From assembly GCA_032718475.1 (NCBI GenBank), contig JAUCBJ010009073.1:1-64000 (forward strand): 64,000 nucleotides of DNA, in the 5' to 3' direction. This document shows positions 53,971 to 64,000 of the stretch, piece by piece; position 1 is the stretch's first letter; the number at the start of each line of letters is the position of its first letter. The notes beneath the pieces are model-generated. The model made no database searches, was not told the origin of the DNA, and was given only the letters and a program-made list of their open reading frames with translations. This DNA comes from Nemertoderma westbladi (Eukaryota; Xenacoelomorpha; Nemertodermatida; Nemertodermatidae). A program made the position numbers and the translations under genes.

Positions 53971-53991
53971 CTGAAAAATATAATATGTATG
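53971..53991. repeat. 21-bp direct repeat flanking the array (right)
   Basis: Matches 48730-48750 exactly, directly after the CCCCACGAAC end of unit 3. Confidence 0.6.
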
Positions 53992-54869
53992 TATGTTATG
54001 TAAATATCGGTGTAACAGAGAATTTTCACTCCCCATGCAAAATCACTCCCCGGTCAAAATTCCCTAGTGTTAGTGTATTCTCACTCCCAGAGTCCCGGGA
54101 GGTATTTTCCCTAGTGTATTTTAACCCCCTCCAATGAAAACTCACCCCTGCATTTATCAATTTTCACTCTGTGCAAATCCATCCCCGGATAAATTTCCCT
54201 AGTGTATTCTTACTCCCGGTGTATTTTTTGTATCTTCTACAGTACTTTACTGTATACAAATTTCCAGCGTGTGTTTGTTTGTGTACTAGAGGTATCTGTG
54301 GTCTTAGTAGGCTTATATAGAATTTAAGTTATATTGAAAGTTATTTCACACAGACACTTCCTGACCTACAGTATTTGGAACATCATAGAAAAAAAATTTT
54401 AATCGCCACTAATTGAATGCCACCCCAAATTTATAGATGAATTCACAACAAAAAAAATATTTAGCACCAAATATATTATTTTGTAGCACCAATTTTGTAA
54501 AAGCTTTTGTGGGATAACTGATTCGTTTGCCTTGCTAACCAGTTCCCCCCCCAAGGTGCTGGAATACTCTAAAAGGGATCTCTGGCTCGAATAGTGCAAG
54601 CTAACGGCTGATTGGCTGATTTGCTGTACGAAGGGATCTGGGCTATGTTCGATCGTCCAACCAGCTTAGGAAGGTTGCCCCATAGCCCTGCTTTCTGTAT
54701 CTGCCAATAGGATTTGAGTTGGTTTTGATTTTGACCTATCACAGATCTACTGAACTGATTTTCCTATCTGTATGCTCATTCTCTGTGATAGGTGGAATCT
54801 TTTGTAAATAAGGGTAGCGGGTATTCTTATAGTGATTCTTATCAGTGTTCAGTATTGTTGTTGTTCCCC
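53992..54869. other. Non-coding stretch with short degenerate repeats
   Basis: About 54020-54230 consists of irregular repeats of TTCCCTAGTGTATT and CACTCCC words. The remainder up to the LTR-like region shows no gene. The true 5' end of the copy-2 LTR may lie here (TGTAAATAAGG near 54802 is one possible start). Confidence 0.45.
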
Positions 54870-55715
54870 ACGCCAGAACATCGGCTTTTGGAATGACTCG
54901 TTGTTTCGTATTTTTAGTAAAACATTAGTAGGCTTAGATTATAGAAAGTATAACTGTTACCTCGTCCAACCTACCTAACCAACTTGCCTAATCAACCACC
55001 CTACCGCATCAACTGCACATATCAACTTACTTACTAATCATATCATTTGTACTGCTATTTACCGTCAGTTATTAATTATGTTGTTTTGTTGATGGAATAT
55101 CATCATTTGGAGAATATTGATAAATTACCCAAATTTCCCAATTTTCTTGATACACTACAGGTTAGAGAGACAGGCTACATATAACAATTGCGATTTATAT
55201 TAGTGTGGTGTGTAGTGAATCTAATGCTATTTGGTAGACACTACATGAGTCAATTGCTGTTCTCTTTATGTGTGATCAAATTTATTGATGGTCGGCAGAA
55301 TAGTGTGCATGATTGTGACTGGTAAAAAAGCATTTCCTAAAGAATGCGCCTTATACTTTCATCATAAGCCTTATCGTTGCGTTTAGTATAAGTCCTAGCT
55401 CTGTTTAAATAGATAGAGCGCCACGTCCTAAAGGAACTGTTAATATTTCCCGAAAGTGAATAATATTTGTCAGAAATTATATATTAGCTATCAATCGAAT
55501 AATACAGTAGGCTTTCACTGCAATAAAAAATCTAAGCATCCGAATTCAGCCTCCCGGGTATATCCAGCGGGTGAATGGTCGCGCATGGGCTGGCTTCGGC
55601 TAATGTTTTGTTTATTAGTATAAAATATTGTCGTATGCTAAAAGTCTATTAATCAACTAAAAGACATATAAATTTTGGCAGGTTAAACTGCTAAAGGTCT
55701 TCAAAAGCGCGAACA
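54870..55715 (+). repeat. 5' LTR of BEL/Pao copy 2 (3' part recognisable)
   Basis: Matches the inverse of the copy-1 LTR from about AGAACATCGGC (54886) to GCGCGAACA (55715), with many substitutions and indels. The copy-1 U3 start is not recognisable here, so the 5' boundary is unresolved. Divergence from copy 1 is far higher than between the two copy-1 LTRs. Confidence 0.75.
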
Positions 55716-55730
55716 GTAACAGTTATAGAT

Positions 55731-55751
55731 CTTATTGCAGTAAGCAATAAG
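55731..55751 (+). other. 8-bp hairpin 15 nt inside the LTR (copy 2)
   Basis: CTTATTGC, loop AGTAA, GCAATAAG. One base pair shorter than in copy 1, with the base missing from both arms. Confidence 0.7.
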
Positions 55752-56060
55752 GTTGCAAAGTACCGTTCGACCAGTAAACCTGAACCGGTACTTCTGTAGG
55801 TCAGTAGGCCCAACTGTCATAACCGGTACCGGTACTGCTGTACAAGTACATTTAGTATTATTCGATTTTGATTATTGCATACCGGTAGGCTGTTTAAGAG
55901 ATTAGGGACTGTACACCCCTTGTTTCTTTTGGAGCTTACTTATTTCTGTCAGTTTTATTTATTTGTAGGCCAGTATTGAGCAGAAGGCGTGTAAGCTTGC
56001 TCAGTCTATACAGACAATTGGTAGGCCAGACTGTTGTCGGACTGTTGTTGAGTTTGGAGA

Positions 56061-56640
56061 GATTGCGGCGTGTGTAGAGTTTGTCTGATAAAGTGCCAGT
56101 TAGTAAGTTGGGGCAGCAAGAGCTGTAAGGTCAATCCCCTCTTAAAGAATAAGTCGTACTACCGTATTAGCACGCATACTAACTAACCATTTTGGAATCT
56201 GCACATACTGTAGTTTATTTAGGCTTGACAGTATTCTGCCAGCTTTTTGACCTGTGTTTGTTTGTGTAGTCTGTTCAGGTACCGTAATAGTTATTACTCA
56301 GATAATTTGTAGGCTGGATTGTTGTCTAGCTATTATTAGGTCTGAAGAGATTGCTGCGTGTGTAGAGTTTGTCTAATAAAGTGCCAGTTAGTAAGTTGGG
56401 GCAGCAAGAGCTGTAAGGTCAATCCCCTCTTAAAGAATAAGTCGTACTAGCGTGTTAGCACGCATACTAACTAACCATTTTAGAATCTGCACATACAGTA
56501 GTTTATTTAGGCTTGGTAGTGGTCTGACAGCGTTTGGTTTGTATTCTGTTTGAGTATTCTGTACGGGTAGCGTAATATTTATTATTCAGAGTTTATGCGA
56601 TTATTCGCAACATTCATGTCCCCAAGTTTATTCCTACAGT
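56061..56640 (+). repeat. 288-bp tandem duplication in copy-2 leader
   Basis: Units starting GATTGCGGCGTGTGTAGAG (56061) and GATTGCTGCGTGTGTAGAG (56349). Both contain GTTGGGGCAGCAAGAGCTGT and GCATACTAACTAACCATTTT, as in copy 1. Confidence 0.85.
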
Positions 56641-57869
56641 AATTGTGCTTTTTACACATACCGTTATAGTTAAATTAACCCCGGTACTACACGGGCTGCT
56701 TGGCGTAGGTAAAGACTGGTGATTTTGGGCTCCGGTCACTCCAGCAGATGCCATGGTTCTTTTAACTGTTCAAGTATATTTAACTGCTAGTTATCTGTTT
56801 TAAATAAGTACTTGTACCTAATTTAGGGTTTAGTGTACAGTGCTTTCCGAGAGTAATTAGTGTAGGCATTATATTTGTGTTGTAAAGTGGTTGATAGGCA
56901 CGTTCGTTAGCTCTGTTAACTTCTAGGTAGGAACACTCCGTGATACATAACGTAGTACCTATAGCGATACGGCTATAGGTCGTCAGGCGGTGGTATTTTC
57001 CTATCTGGACAGCGCAATATATTTACTACTACTTATTATTTTCAAATACCGTAGTATCCTGTCTGTTGTAATAACCACAAGTTCTAACCCTTTGTTAGAC
57101 TGGTTTATAGTTTCCCTGTAAAATTACCCTAAAATTTCGTACGTAATATTTTGTTGTGTTTAATTAGAGAATTAATCTCACCCGTATCGTAAGTAATTAG
57201 TAGTAATAAGTAACTTAGGAAGTAGAATTATCTGTTTTAGTGTCCAATAAGTAGCACTTCACTGAGAGCGCCCAGCTTCTGTGTAGTGACTCCCCCCAGA
57301 AATAATAACATTTATTTCAAATATTGATAAAACCTATTTTAAACGGGTATATATATATTATAAATCAACTCAAAGATTTATAAATAGTAGGCCTGCCTTA
57401 CAACAACTAGGCCTCAATATCAGTTGGACTACTGCTTAAATAACGGTAATAAAGTAAGCTAAAGTAACTAAGTAACCCTATAATTTCAGAAATTCAATTA
57501 TTAAATAATTGATATACCGGTATTTACGATAGGCCTATTATCTTTATTTCTATAAAATTTGGGCTGAAATCATACCGGTATTCTGTAATTAATTTTAGTT
57601 CATAATTTTACTAATATACTATAAGTGTAAGCTGCATACCGGTATTCACAATAGGCTTATTATATATTTATATATTTGTACTAAAATTATATACCGGTAT
57701 TCTGAGACAAATCTAGTCCATAATACTTATATATATTATAAGTGTATACCAGTATTCTAATATACTGTAATAAATTACCGGTACTAGGCAACGGTCATAC
57801 TGAATTACTAGACTTGCTTTAACTGTAACTATAGCAGTAAGCATTCAACTGTATACCAGGTAGCTAAGT

Positions 57870-58865
57870 ATGTCTGACACAAAGCAAAACCTGTCAGACA
57901 GTTTAATCGATACAACCATCTGTGACACAGATAGGAGTGTGGAGCGATTAAGAAAGGGGTTCAGCTCACCTCCTACTGTAAGAAAGGTCATCCCTTCAGT
58001 AGTAGTATCGGACCCTAGGCTAATTCAACACCGTAGGTCTATCATCGGCACTCGGGCCCAGGTCAAACGGAACCAAGAAGCAGCTGTCCAACAGCAGCAA
58101 TATCCTAGTCAAGAAACTTGTTCCCAGCGACCCGATAGCTCCAGTAGTTCGGATACTGTAGAGCTGACCCCCGAACGCGGAGTACAGATGGTGGCTACAA
58201 CCTACTCGGATCCCCTTCTCACCCTTCCTGCCGCGGTATTAACAACTATATTCATTGCGGTGGAGGAACACCAAGTTGATTGGGCGAGAAATAAGCGAGC
58301 GACCCAAGATAGTTATGCGGGATACGCCAGGGAAGAATTGATGTCTATTGTCGAGTCCCAATGGAACTTTCCCGGACCCGGACTCCCGTTAGATTTGTCC
58401 GAAGCTACTTGGGAAGACATACACAGGATGGGAGTGACTAAAGATACGATGGATCCAGCTGTTTGGAAGAGGTCGGCAGCAGGATATGTGCAGGGGTTCT
58501 TCGGCTCCTTAGAACGATTAGAAGAACAACTGTTTCGACAACCCCAAGGACCTCAAGAGCAGGAAGAGCTGCTATATCAAGTACGCGAAAGAACCCTACG
58601 CATTAGACTAATCCTATCAGCCTTTGAGGAAACTTCCAAAAGAAGACAGGACACGTCGCTGCAAGTTGCTGTCAAGACTTGGTTCCAGCGGATAGGTCTC
58701 AAAGTTCAAGAAACGGCCCAGGGGAAATCCCAGCTGGCGGAGCGACCAACCTATGAAGAATCAACCGATGCTATCTTTTCTCAAGTGGAAAGCGAAGTGA
58801 CAGCAGAGAGACCGCGAGCGAGAGATGCCATTGACATCTATCTGTCAGACTATCAAGTTTTTTAG
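57870..58865 (+). pseudogene. BEL/Pao gag N-terminus (copy 2)
   Basis: 331 codons from MSDTKQNLSDSL to DAIDIYLSDYQ. The two positions broken in copy 1 (TAA after KDS; frameshift after RIRL) are open here. The frame itself ends in TAG at 58863-58865 after QVF, in a run of T that is one base shorter than needed to keep the frame seen in copy 1. No known domain; SIVESQWNFPG and a helical segment are conserved between copies. Confidence 0.75.
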
Positions 58866-61594
58866 GTGATGAAGAGTTGAGGAGAAGGTTGAAAGGACTT
58901 AGTCCTAATAGTGAAGGAACCAAGCTTGTGTTGGACGCAATTGATGTGGATATGAGAGCTGCGAATCAAGCTAAATTTGATGAACAACTCCGCATCACAA
59001 GAGTCCAAGAAGAACAAGTAAAGAAAAAACGTATAGAAGACAGAAAGAAAGCAGCAGTAGCAGCTGCAGAAGCTGAAAGAAAAGCAGCCGAAGAGGAAAG
59101 CAAAGCAGCCGAAATGGAAAGAAAAGCAGCAGCGGCAGCGGCAGAGGCAGAAGCGAAAAGGAAAGCAGCCGAAATGGAAAGAAAAGCGGCCATGGCGACG
59201 GCAGAAGCAGAAGGGAAAAGGAAAGCAGCCGAAATGGAAAGAAAAGCGGCCATGGCGACGGCAGAAGCAGAACGGAGAGCGGCTGAAGAGATTGCCCAAT
59301 TAGAATTAGAAAACATTCAGGAGAATCAAGACAACATCAATAAACAGTTAACAGCTAGTGACATGCAGATGAGGAATCGATCTACTCCCAAGCGACAAGG
59401 ATACACATCATCGGAGGAAGGCGAAACCACCGATCCTGAGGGCGGAGGAAATAGATCTTGTCTAAGCAGGCGTCGAAAAATATCTCACCGTCACAAATTG
59501 CCTGATTTGCCCCCAGCGGTTAGAAGACAACTAGCTAGCACAGACTTAGGTAGTACAGAACCCACAGACCAAATTATTAAGGTCAAAAGACTCCCTACAA
59601 TAGTTGATGAGCCTGAAATAATTAGGCCTGTCGTTCCCAAAACCATTCCTGTGCTAGAGACCCCTGTACTTCCAGAACTTAATTCTAAATTCCCTTTACA
59701 CAGTACTACACTGCCTGTACCCGGTAGAACAGTCGATGAGAATATTCCTGTCTTGGAAGCTGAGAGAGAAATCAAAGATTTGTCTCCCGTCGTCCCGCGT
59801 CGGCCCGCTACAATGTTGGCGACTCCCGCTTCGGCGGTCGAGTGGGTAGAGGAGGGACGGCGGGGGATGAATCTCCTGCTCGGACAGATGCAGGAGACTG
59901 TCCACCAACTTAAGGGAACAGTAAGGGAAAGTAGGGTAGAACTGCAAGAAGTGCAGCAAAGTATCGCGCTGGAACGTGACAAATTAGTCAATATACAAAA
60001 GGGTATACCAATACCCCCTGTAACATTGTGTCAACCTGTTAGGTCTGAAGTGTTACATGCGCAAGGTGTGGAGCCTACACGCATCTATACTGCTAGGGAA
60101 GTAGAAACTCCTATAGCAAACCCTATTAAGGGTGATTATAAACCTGTTGTTAATGATATTCCCTATAGACCTGATAATAATCCGAGAAGTTCATATACCG
60201 ATAATTCGATGTTAAATAATACGATGGCCCAAGAAAGCTTTACGCGTCAGATGGCTAGAACCGAAGCCCGCCAAGCGGTCAAAGTGGGAGAAATCGTCAA
60301 ATTCAATGGAGATGAGATGAAATGGTTACCGTTTAATGAATATTACGAAGATAGCATACAGAACTCTGTACTATCTAGCGGAGAGAAACTGAGATTCCTC
60401 ATCAAATGTTTGGAAGGACCTCCCAAGTTAATGGCGTTGAAGTTTATTGGACATCCAAATGGATTAAGACAAGTTTGGGATACATTAAACACCAGGTACG
60501 GTAATAAGGATAACATAGCTAAGTATTTGTATGCAAAACTAGTAGCCCCCCGAAAGTTCCTCAGTAACGAGATTATAGAGTTTTCCGATGAGATTCAAGA
60601 GATCTGCAGACAATTGGATTGGTTAGGTAAGTCTCATGAATACCAGAGTTCCATGGTTATTGGAGCCATAGTCTCTACTTTACCAAAGGGTGGAGTATGT
60701 ACTCGCTGGGATAAGAAAGTGTTGTATATGAATGAGCAGCAACGACAAAGCCCTACCATGGCTGATCTCATGTCCTTCTTAGATGGTGAAGTAAAACTAC
60801 AACTCATCAAGCAGTCCAGAGAGAAAACCTCGGAAAATAAGGTGAGTGAGAAACCCGTTTCTAGGAGAAGAGTAACACCGGTGTGTTATACTGATGACGG
60901 CGAAAGCCAAGCTTCTCAAGAAGAAGACAGCGGGAAAGACACCGAGAAATTTTACTATGTTAACAAGACCTCAAAGGACGTAAGTAAACCTAAAGCTCGA
61001 ACCCATGACAGGAGAGAACAGGTTGCTAAGACTCCTCCTCAGTCTCCTAACAGAGTACACGGAAGAAAGCCCGAAGAAAGAACGAGAGTGCATAACGTTA
61101 CCCAAGGTAAAGTGAGTAACATTAAACCAAACTGTGTGCTGTGCGACGGGCCCCACCGTTTGAGTGCGTGTGCTGAATTCCTTAAAAAATCCCTAGTAGC
61201 CAGACGAGAAGTCGTGTGGGATAAGCGGTTATGCTATAATTGCCTCAGACAAGGACACCAACGGCGAACCTGTTACTCCGACATAAAGTGTGCAAAGTGC
61301 GGTGCGAAACATCACGTCTTGTTACATAGCAAATTCGAACGAAACCACCCGAGTCAGGTAAGTGAGCCCGAATTACATGTCCAGTTCAGTGATGTGAACG
61401 ACACTGACCAAGGTTCTGAGTGGGAAGGATTCTATACAGACGAATTCTCCGATGCCAACGAATCCTGTTATCTAATAAATACCACAGTGTATCGAGCACT
61501 TACGTATGAAAAAGACACTGACGAGTTCCCTCCAACTACCTTTGACAAACAACCATCTTGGAAAGCTCCAACTTCCAACATAGGAATAAGATAA
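58866..61594 (+). pseudogene. BEL/Pao gag main part (copy 2)
   Basis: Frame from RRRLKGLSPNSEG on: alanine-rich coiled coil with KRKAAEMERKAA repeats (about 59040-59290, different repeat units from copy 1), DUF1759-like core (VGEIVKFNGDEMKWLPF to YLYAKLVAPRKF, about 60280-60560), and zinc knuckles CYNCLRQGHQRRTC and CAKCGAKHH (about 61230-61320). It ends in TAA at 61592-61594, where copy 1 has GAA. Confidence 0.8.
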
Positions 61595-61884
61595 TTTCGT
61601 GTAGTGCAAGTAAGAGTTCATGGTCTCAACAAAAGTTACATAGTGAACGCCCTACTTGATTCAGGCAGCACAGGAACATTCATCGATCAAGAACTAGCCG
61701 AAGATATCTTTGCTGGACAACCCAAATTCCGGACTAAATTGAATATGTCAGGGATTATGCAGGTTTGGAAATCTACCCTAACGGCAGATTACTATGTAGG
61801 TGTGTTATCCACCCCCCAGGATAAATTAGGAGAACAAAGTATAAGGTCAGTAAAAATGGTAGCTATAAAGAACTTCGCTATACC
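61595..61884 (+). pseudogene. BEL/Pao aspartic protease (copy 2)
   Basis: Same frame as gag after one TAA. It contains YIVNALLDSGSTGTFID, with the active-site DSG at about 61657-61665, then NMSGIMQVWKST and the segment missing from copy 1. The frame is lost by a single-base deletion near 61880-61884, where pol continues in the next frame. Confidence 0.8.
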
Positions 61885-64000
61885 CAAGTAGAGCCTTATA
61901 ACTGGGACGAGGACGAGAGCATCCAACAACTTAAAATACCTCGATTCCAGACAGATTATCCTGGAGTGCAAATACTTATCGGCCAAAACGCTCACGAGGC
62001 GCTCGAGACATTGGAGAAACGACCTGCTCAACCGCAGCCACTACAAACCTATGCGGTAAGAACTAGAGTAGGTTGGTACTTTACTGGCCCTTCCCGCAGA
62101 ACTCTCGAAGAGAGACTACCACCAGAAAGAATATGCCAGATAAATGGTTGGGAAGTGGAGAGCAGTGAAGTGGACGAACTAACTGAGGGAACACCATACT
62201 CCTCAGATAATGACGACATCTACCAACTCTTCGAAGAAGAGAACGCAATTGACCTACTTACAGAGAATCAAACTTGGAAAAACCAAGCGAACCTATGTCA
62301 ACTGATTCGCCCAACGGAATCCATTGTTTATAATGACGAACTTAATGACGAGGTAGAGCGCTACAACGCTAGAACTCGGGACGAACTCGCCGTACGATTC
62401 TTTACCCAAGAATTGGTAGAGCCCAATTCATACGACAAGGCCCTGTCGATAGAAGAAGAAAGAGCCAAGCAAATCCAGGAAACAACCACACGTTTTTTAA
62501 AAGATCAAGGTAGATATGAAATCGGCCTACCATTTCGAAAACGGGAACCTAGATTTATAAATAACAGACCCTTGGCTGAGAAAAGTATCAATCAATTACA
62601 TCGACGTCTTACGGCAAATGCTTCAGCTAAGGAAATGTACCAAACTCAGTTGAAGAAATTTATCACAAAGGGATATGCGGAGCGAGTACCGGAAGGAACT
62701 CCAATAACTGAAAGAACTTACTATCTAACACATCATTACGTTCCCAAACCCGGTAAACCCCATGAAGTACGGGTCGTATTTGACGGCTCCGCCCTATATA
62801 TGGGCCAATCCCTCAATTCCGAGTTGTTACCAGGACCCAACTTGCTTCAATCTTTGTTGGGAATACTTTTAAGATTAAGACAATATTCCATCGCGTTCGC
62901 CTCCGATATAGAAGGAATGTTCTTACAAGTCAAGGCGTTGGATCGTGATAAAGACAGCCTAAGATTTCTGTGGTGGCCTGAAGGAGATCTCAACCAGAAA
63001 CCGGTAGAGTACTGGATGACCATCCAGGCTTTTGGGATTATATCAAGCCCTTCAAACGCCTGCTCAGTGGTGCGGACCACTGCGGATGACAACCGGGACG
63101 CCTTCTCAAAAGAGGTGATAGATAACATCAAACGAGACATATACATGGACGACAATTTAAAGTCCCTTCCATCAGTAAAAGAAGCCATTGATGTCACGAA
63201 AGGAACGGTTGAGTGTTTGAAAAGAGGTGGATTTCGACTGACGAAGTTCACCAGCAACTCCCGTGAGTTTCTGGAAGCAATACCTGTAGAAGACCGGGGA
63301 GCAAAAGACCTCGACTTAATACATGACGATCTTCCGGAAACCAAGACGCTTGGCTTGAAGTGGGACACCGAAAGAGCTATCCTGTTTTTTCAGCTAAAAC
63401 AGCGAGATAATCCAGTTCGGACCAAACGGATTTGTTTAAGTATTCTGAGCACTTATTTCGATCCCTTGGGATTTATTAGCCCAGTTATATTGATTGCTCG
63501 GAGTTTAGTACAACAAATGTGGCTTGAAAACCACTCATGGGACGATCCACTCAAGGGAGAACTATTAAAGAAGTGGATGAAATGGGAGGACTCGCTACCT
63601 GCCATCAAGAACTTTATAATTTCCCGTTCATATTTTGGTCATGTTCTCCCTACGTATTCCTATCAACTCCATGTATTTGGAGATGCCAGCGATATGGGAA
63701 TCGGTATAGTAGCATACCTGCGAGTCGAAACTCCGGATGGAATCAAAGTTGCCTTGGTTACCTCTAAGGCATTGATTAACAACAAGCTGAAGGTTCCTCG
63801 GGCAGAGTTAAAAGCAGCTTTATACGCTACAGCTATCGGCCGGAATGTAACAGAACAGATCGATTATCCACTGGAGAAAACTGTTTATTGGACCGACGCT
63901 TTACTTGTGTTGGAGTATATAACGAATGAAGTCTGTCAGTTCAGCGTCTTTGTTACTAACAGAGTGGCCATTATTCTTAGTCGCACAACGATAGATCAAT
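61885..64000 (+). CDS. BEL/Pao pol: RT and RNase H (copy 2, runs off window)
   Basis: Continuous open frame of over 700 codons without a stop to the window edge. RT converts element RNA to DNA: EVRVVFDGSALYMGQSLN, motif A with its catalytic Asp at about 62905 (ASDIEGMFLQV), QAFGIISSPSNACSV, YMDD at 63142-63153. RNase H follows: FGDASDMGIG from about 63676, PRAELKAALYAT, YWTDALLVLEYI. Catalytic residues look intact. The frame has no start of its own; it follows the protease through a frameshift near 61882. Integrase and the 3' ORF would lie beyond the window. Confidence 0.85.

Larger units (their letters stand above)
55716..57869 (+). promoter_or_regulatory. Leader (5' UTR) of BEL/Pao copy 2
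   Basis: 2.15 kb with the same layout as copy 1: hairpin at 55731-55751, tandem duplication with period 288 bp (about 56061-56640), then AT-rich sequence rich in TACCGGTA up to the gag ATG. No ORF supported. Confidence 0.65.

Overview
This window is repeat-dominated genomic DNA from a metazoan, most likely a marine invertebrate. No operons, ribosome binding sites or bacterial genes are visible. It carries BEL/Pao, RTE-like and CR1/L2-like retroelements, a piggyBac-type MITE, SINE-like modules with Pol III boxes, a long C2H2 zinc-finger array, satellite DNA and many G homopolymers. Non-coding stretches are AT-rich and studded with the palindromic words TACCGGTA and TAGGCCTA. The species cannot be fixed from the sequence.

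Layout. 0.6-1.2 kb: a MITE-like element with about 66-75-bp inverted ends. 1.75-2.56 kb: the 3' end of a CR1/L2-like LINE. 2.63-5.56 kb: an intronless C2H2 zinc-finger gene of about 29 fingers (84-bp units) with one in-frame TAG. 5.6-6.6 kb: a 5'-truncated retroelement nuclease domain (minus strand), then a decayed finger block. 6.6-11.2 kb: non-coding, with a 0.64-kb foldback palindrome and a small RT fragment.

11.3-31.6 kb (minus strand): an uncharacterised gene-like locus split by an about 18.0-kb BEL/Pao element (copy 1, 12582-30559). Copy 1 has 1.2-kb LTRs (TG...CA) and a 5-bp target duplication (AGCAT). Its order is leader, gag, protease, RT, RNase H, integrase, a 757-aa ORF of unknown function, a 143-aa basic ORF, then the 3' LTR. 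Gag-pol is broken in several places and has lost RT motif A, while the LTRs differ by only about 1.3% by eye. The 757-aa ORF is intact. 54.9-64.0 kb (plus strand): copy 2 of the same family, with its LTR 3' part, leader, broken gag and a pol frame open to the window edge.

31.6-41.1 kb: minisatellites, a full-length RTE-like LINE with a 24-bp target duplication and a nested insertion of its own 3' end, a piggyBac-type MITE with TTAA flanks, a tRNA-like Pol III module, and a 60-bp satellite running into a 100-bp assembly gap. 41.1-45.8 kb (minus): a third BEL-like gag-protease, cut by the gap. 46-48.6 kb: leader and repeat sequence, including an inverted copy of the 32-kb repeat. 48.7-54.0 kb: three tandem units of a GTGGGGC-ended element, each with a small CX2CX23CX2C protein ORF.

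The most interesting material is the BEL/Pao family: the extra 3' ORFs where env would sit, the hairpin just inside the 5' LTR whose two arms change length together between copies, and the duplicated leader module shared by both copies. Second is the zinc-ribbon-carrying GTGGGGC element array.
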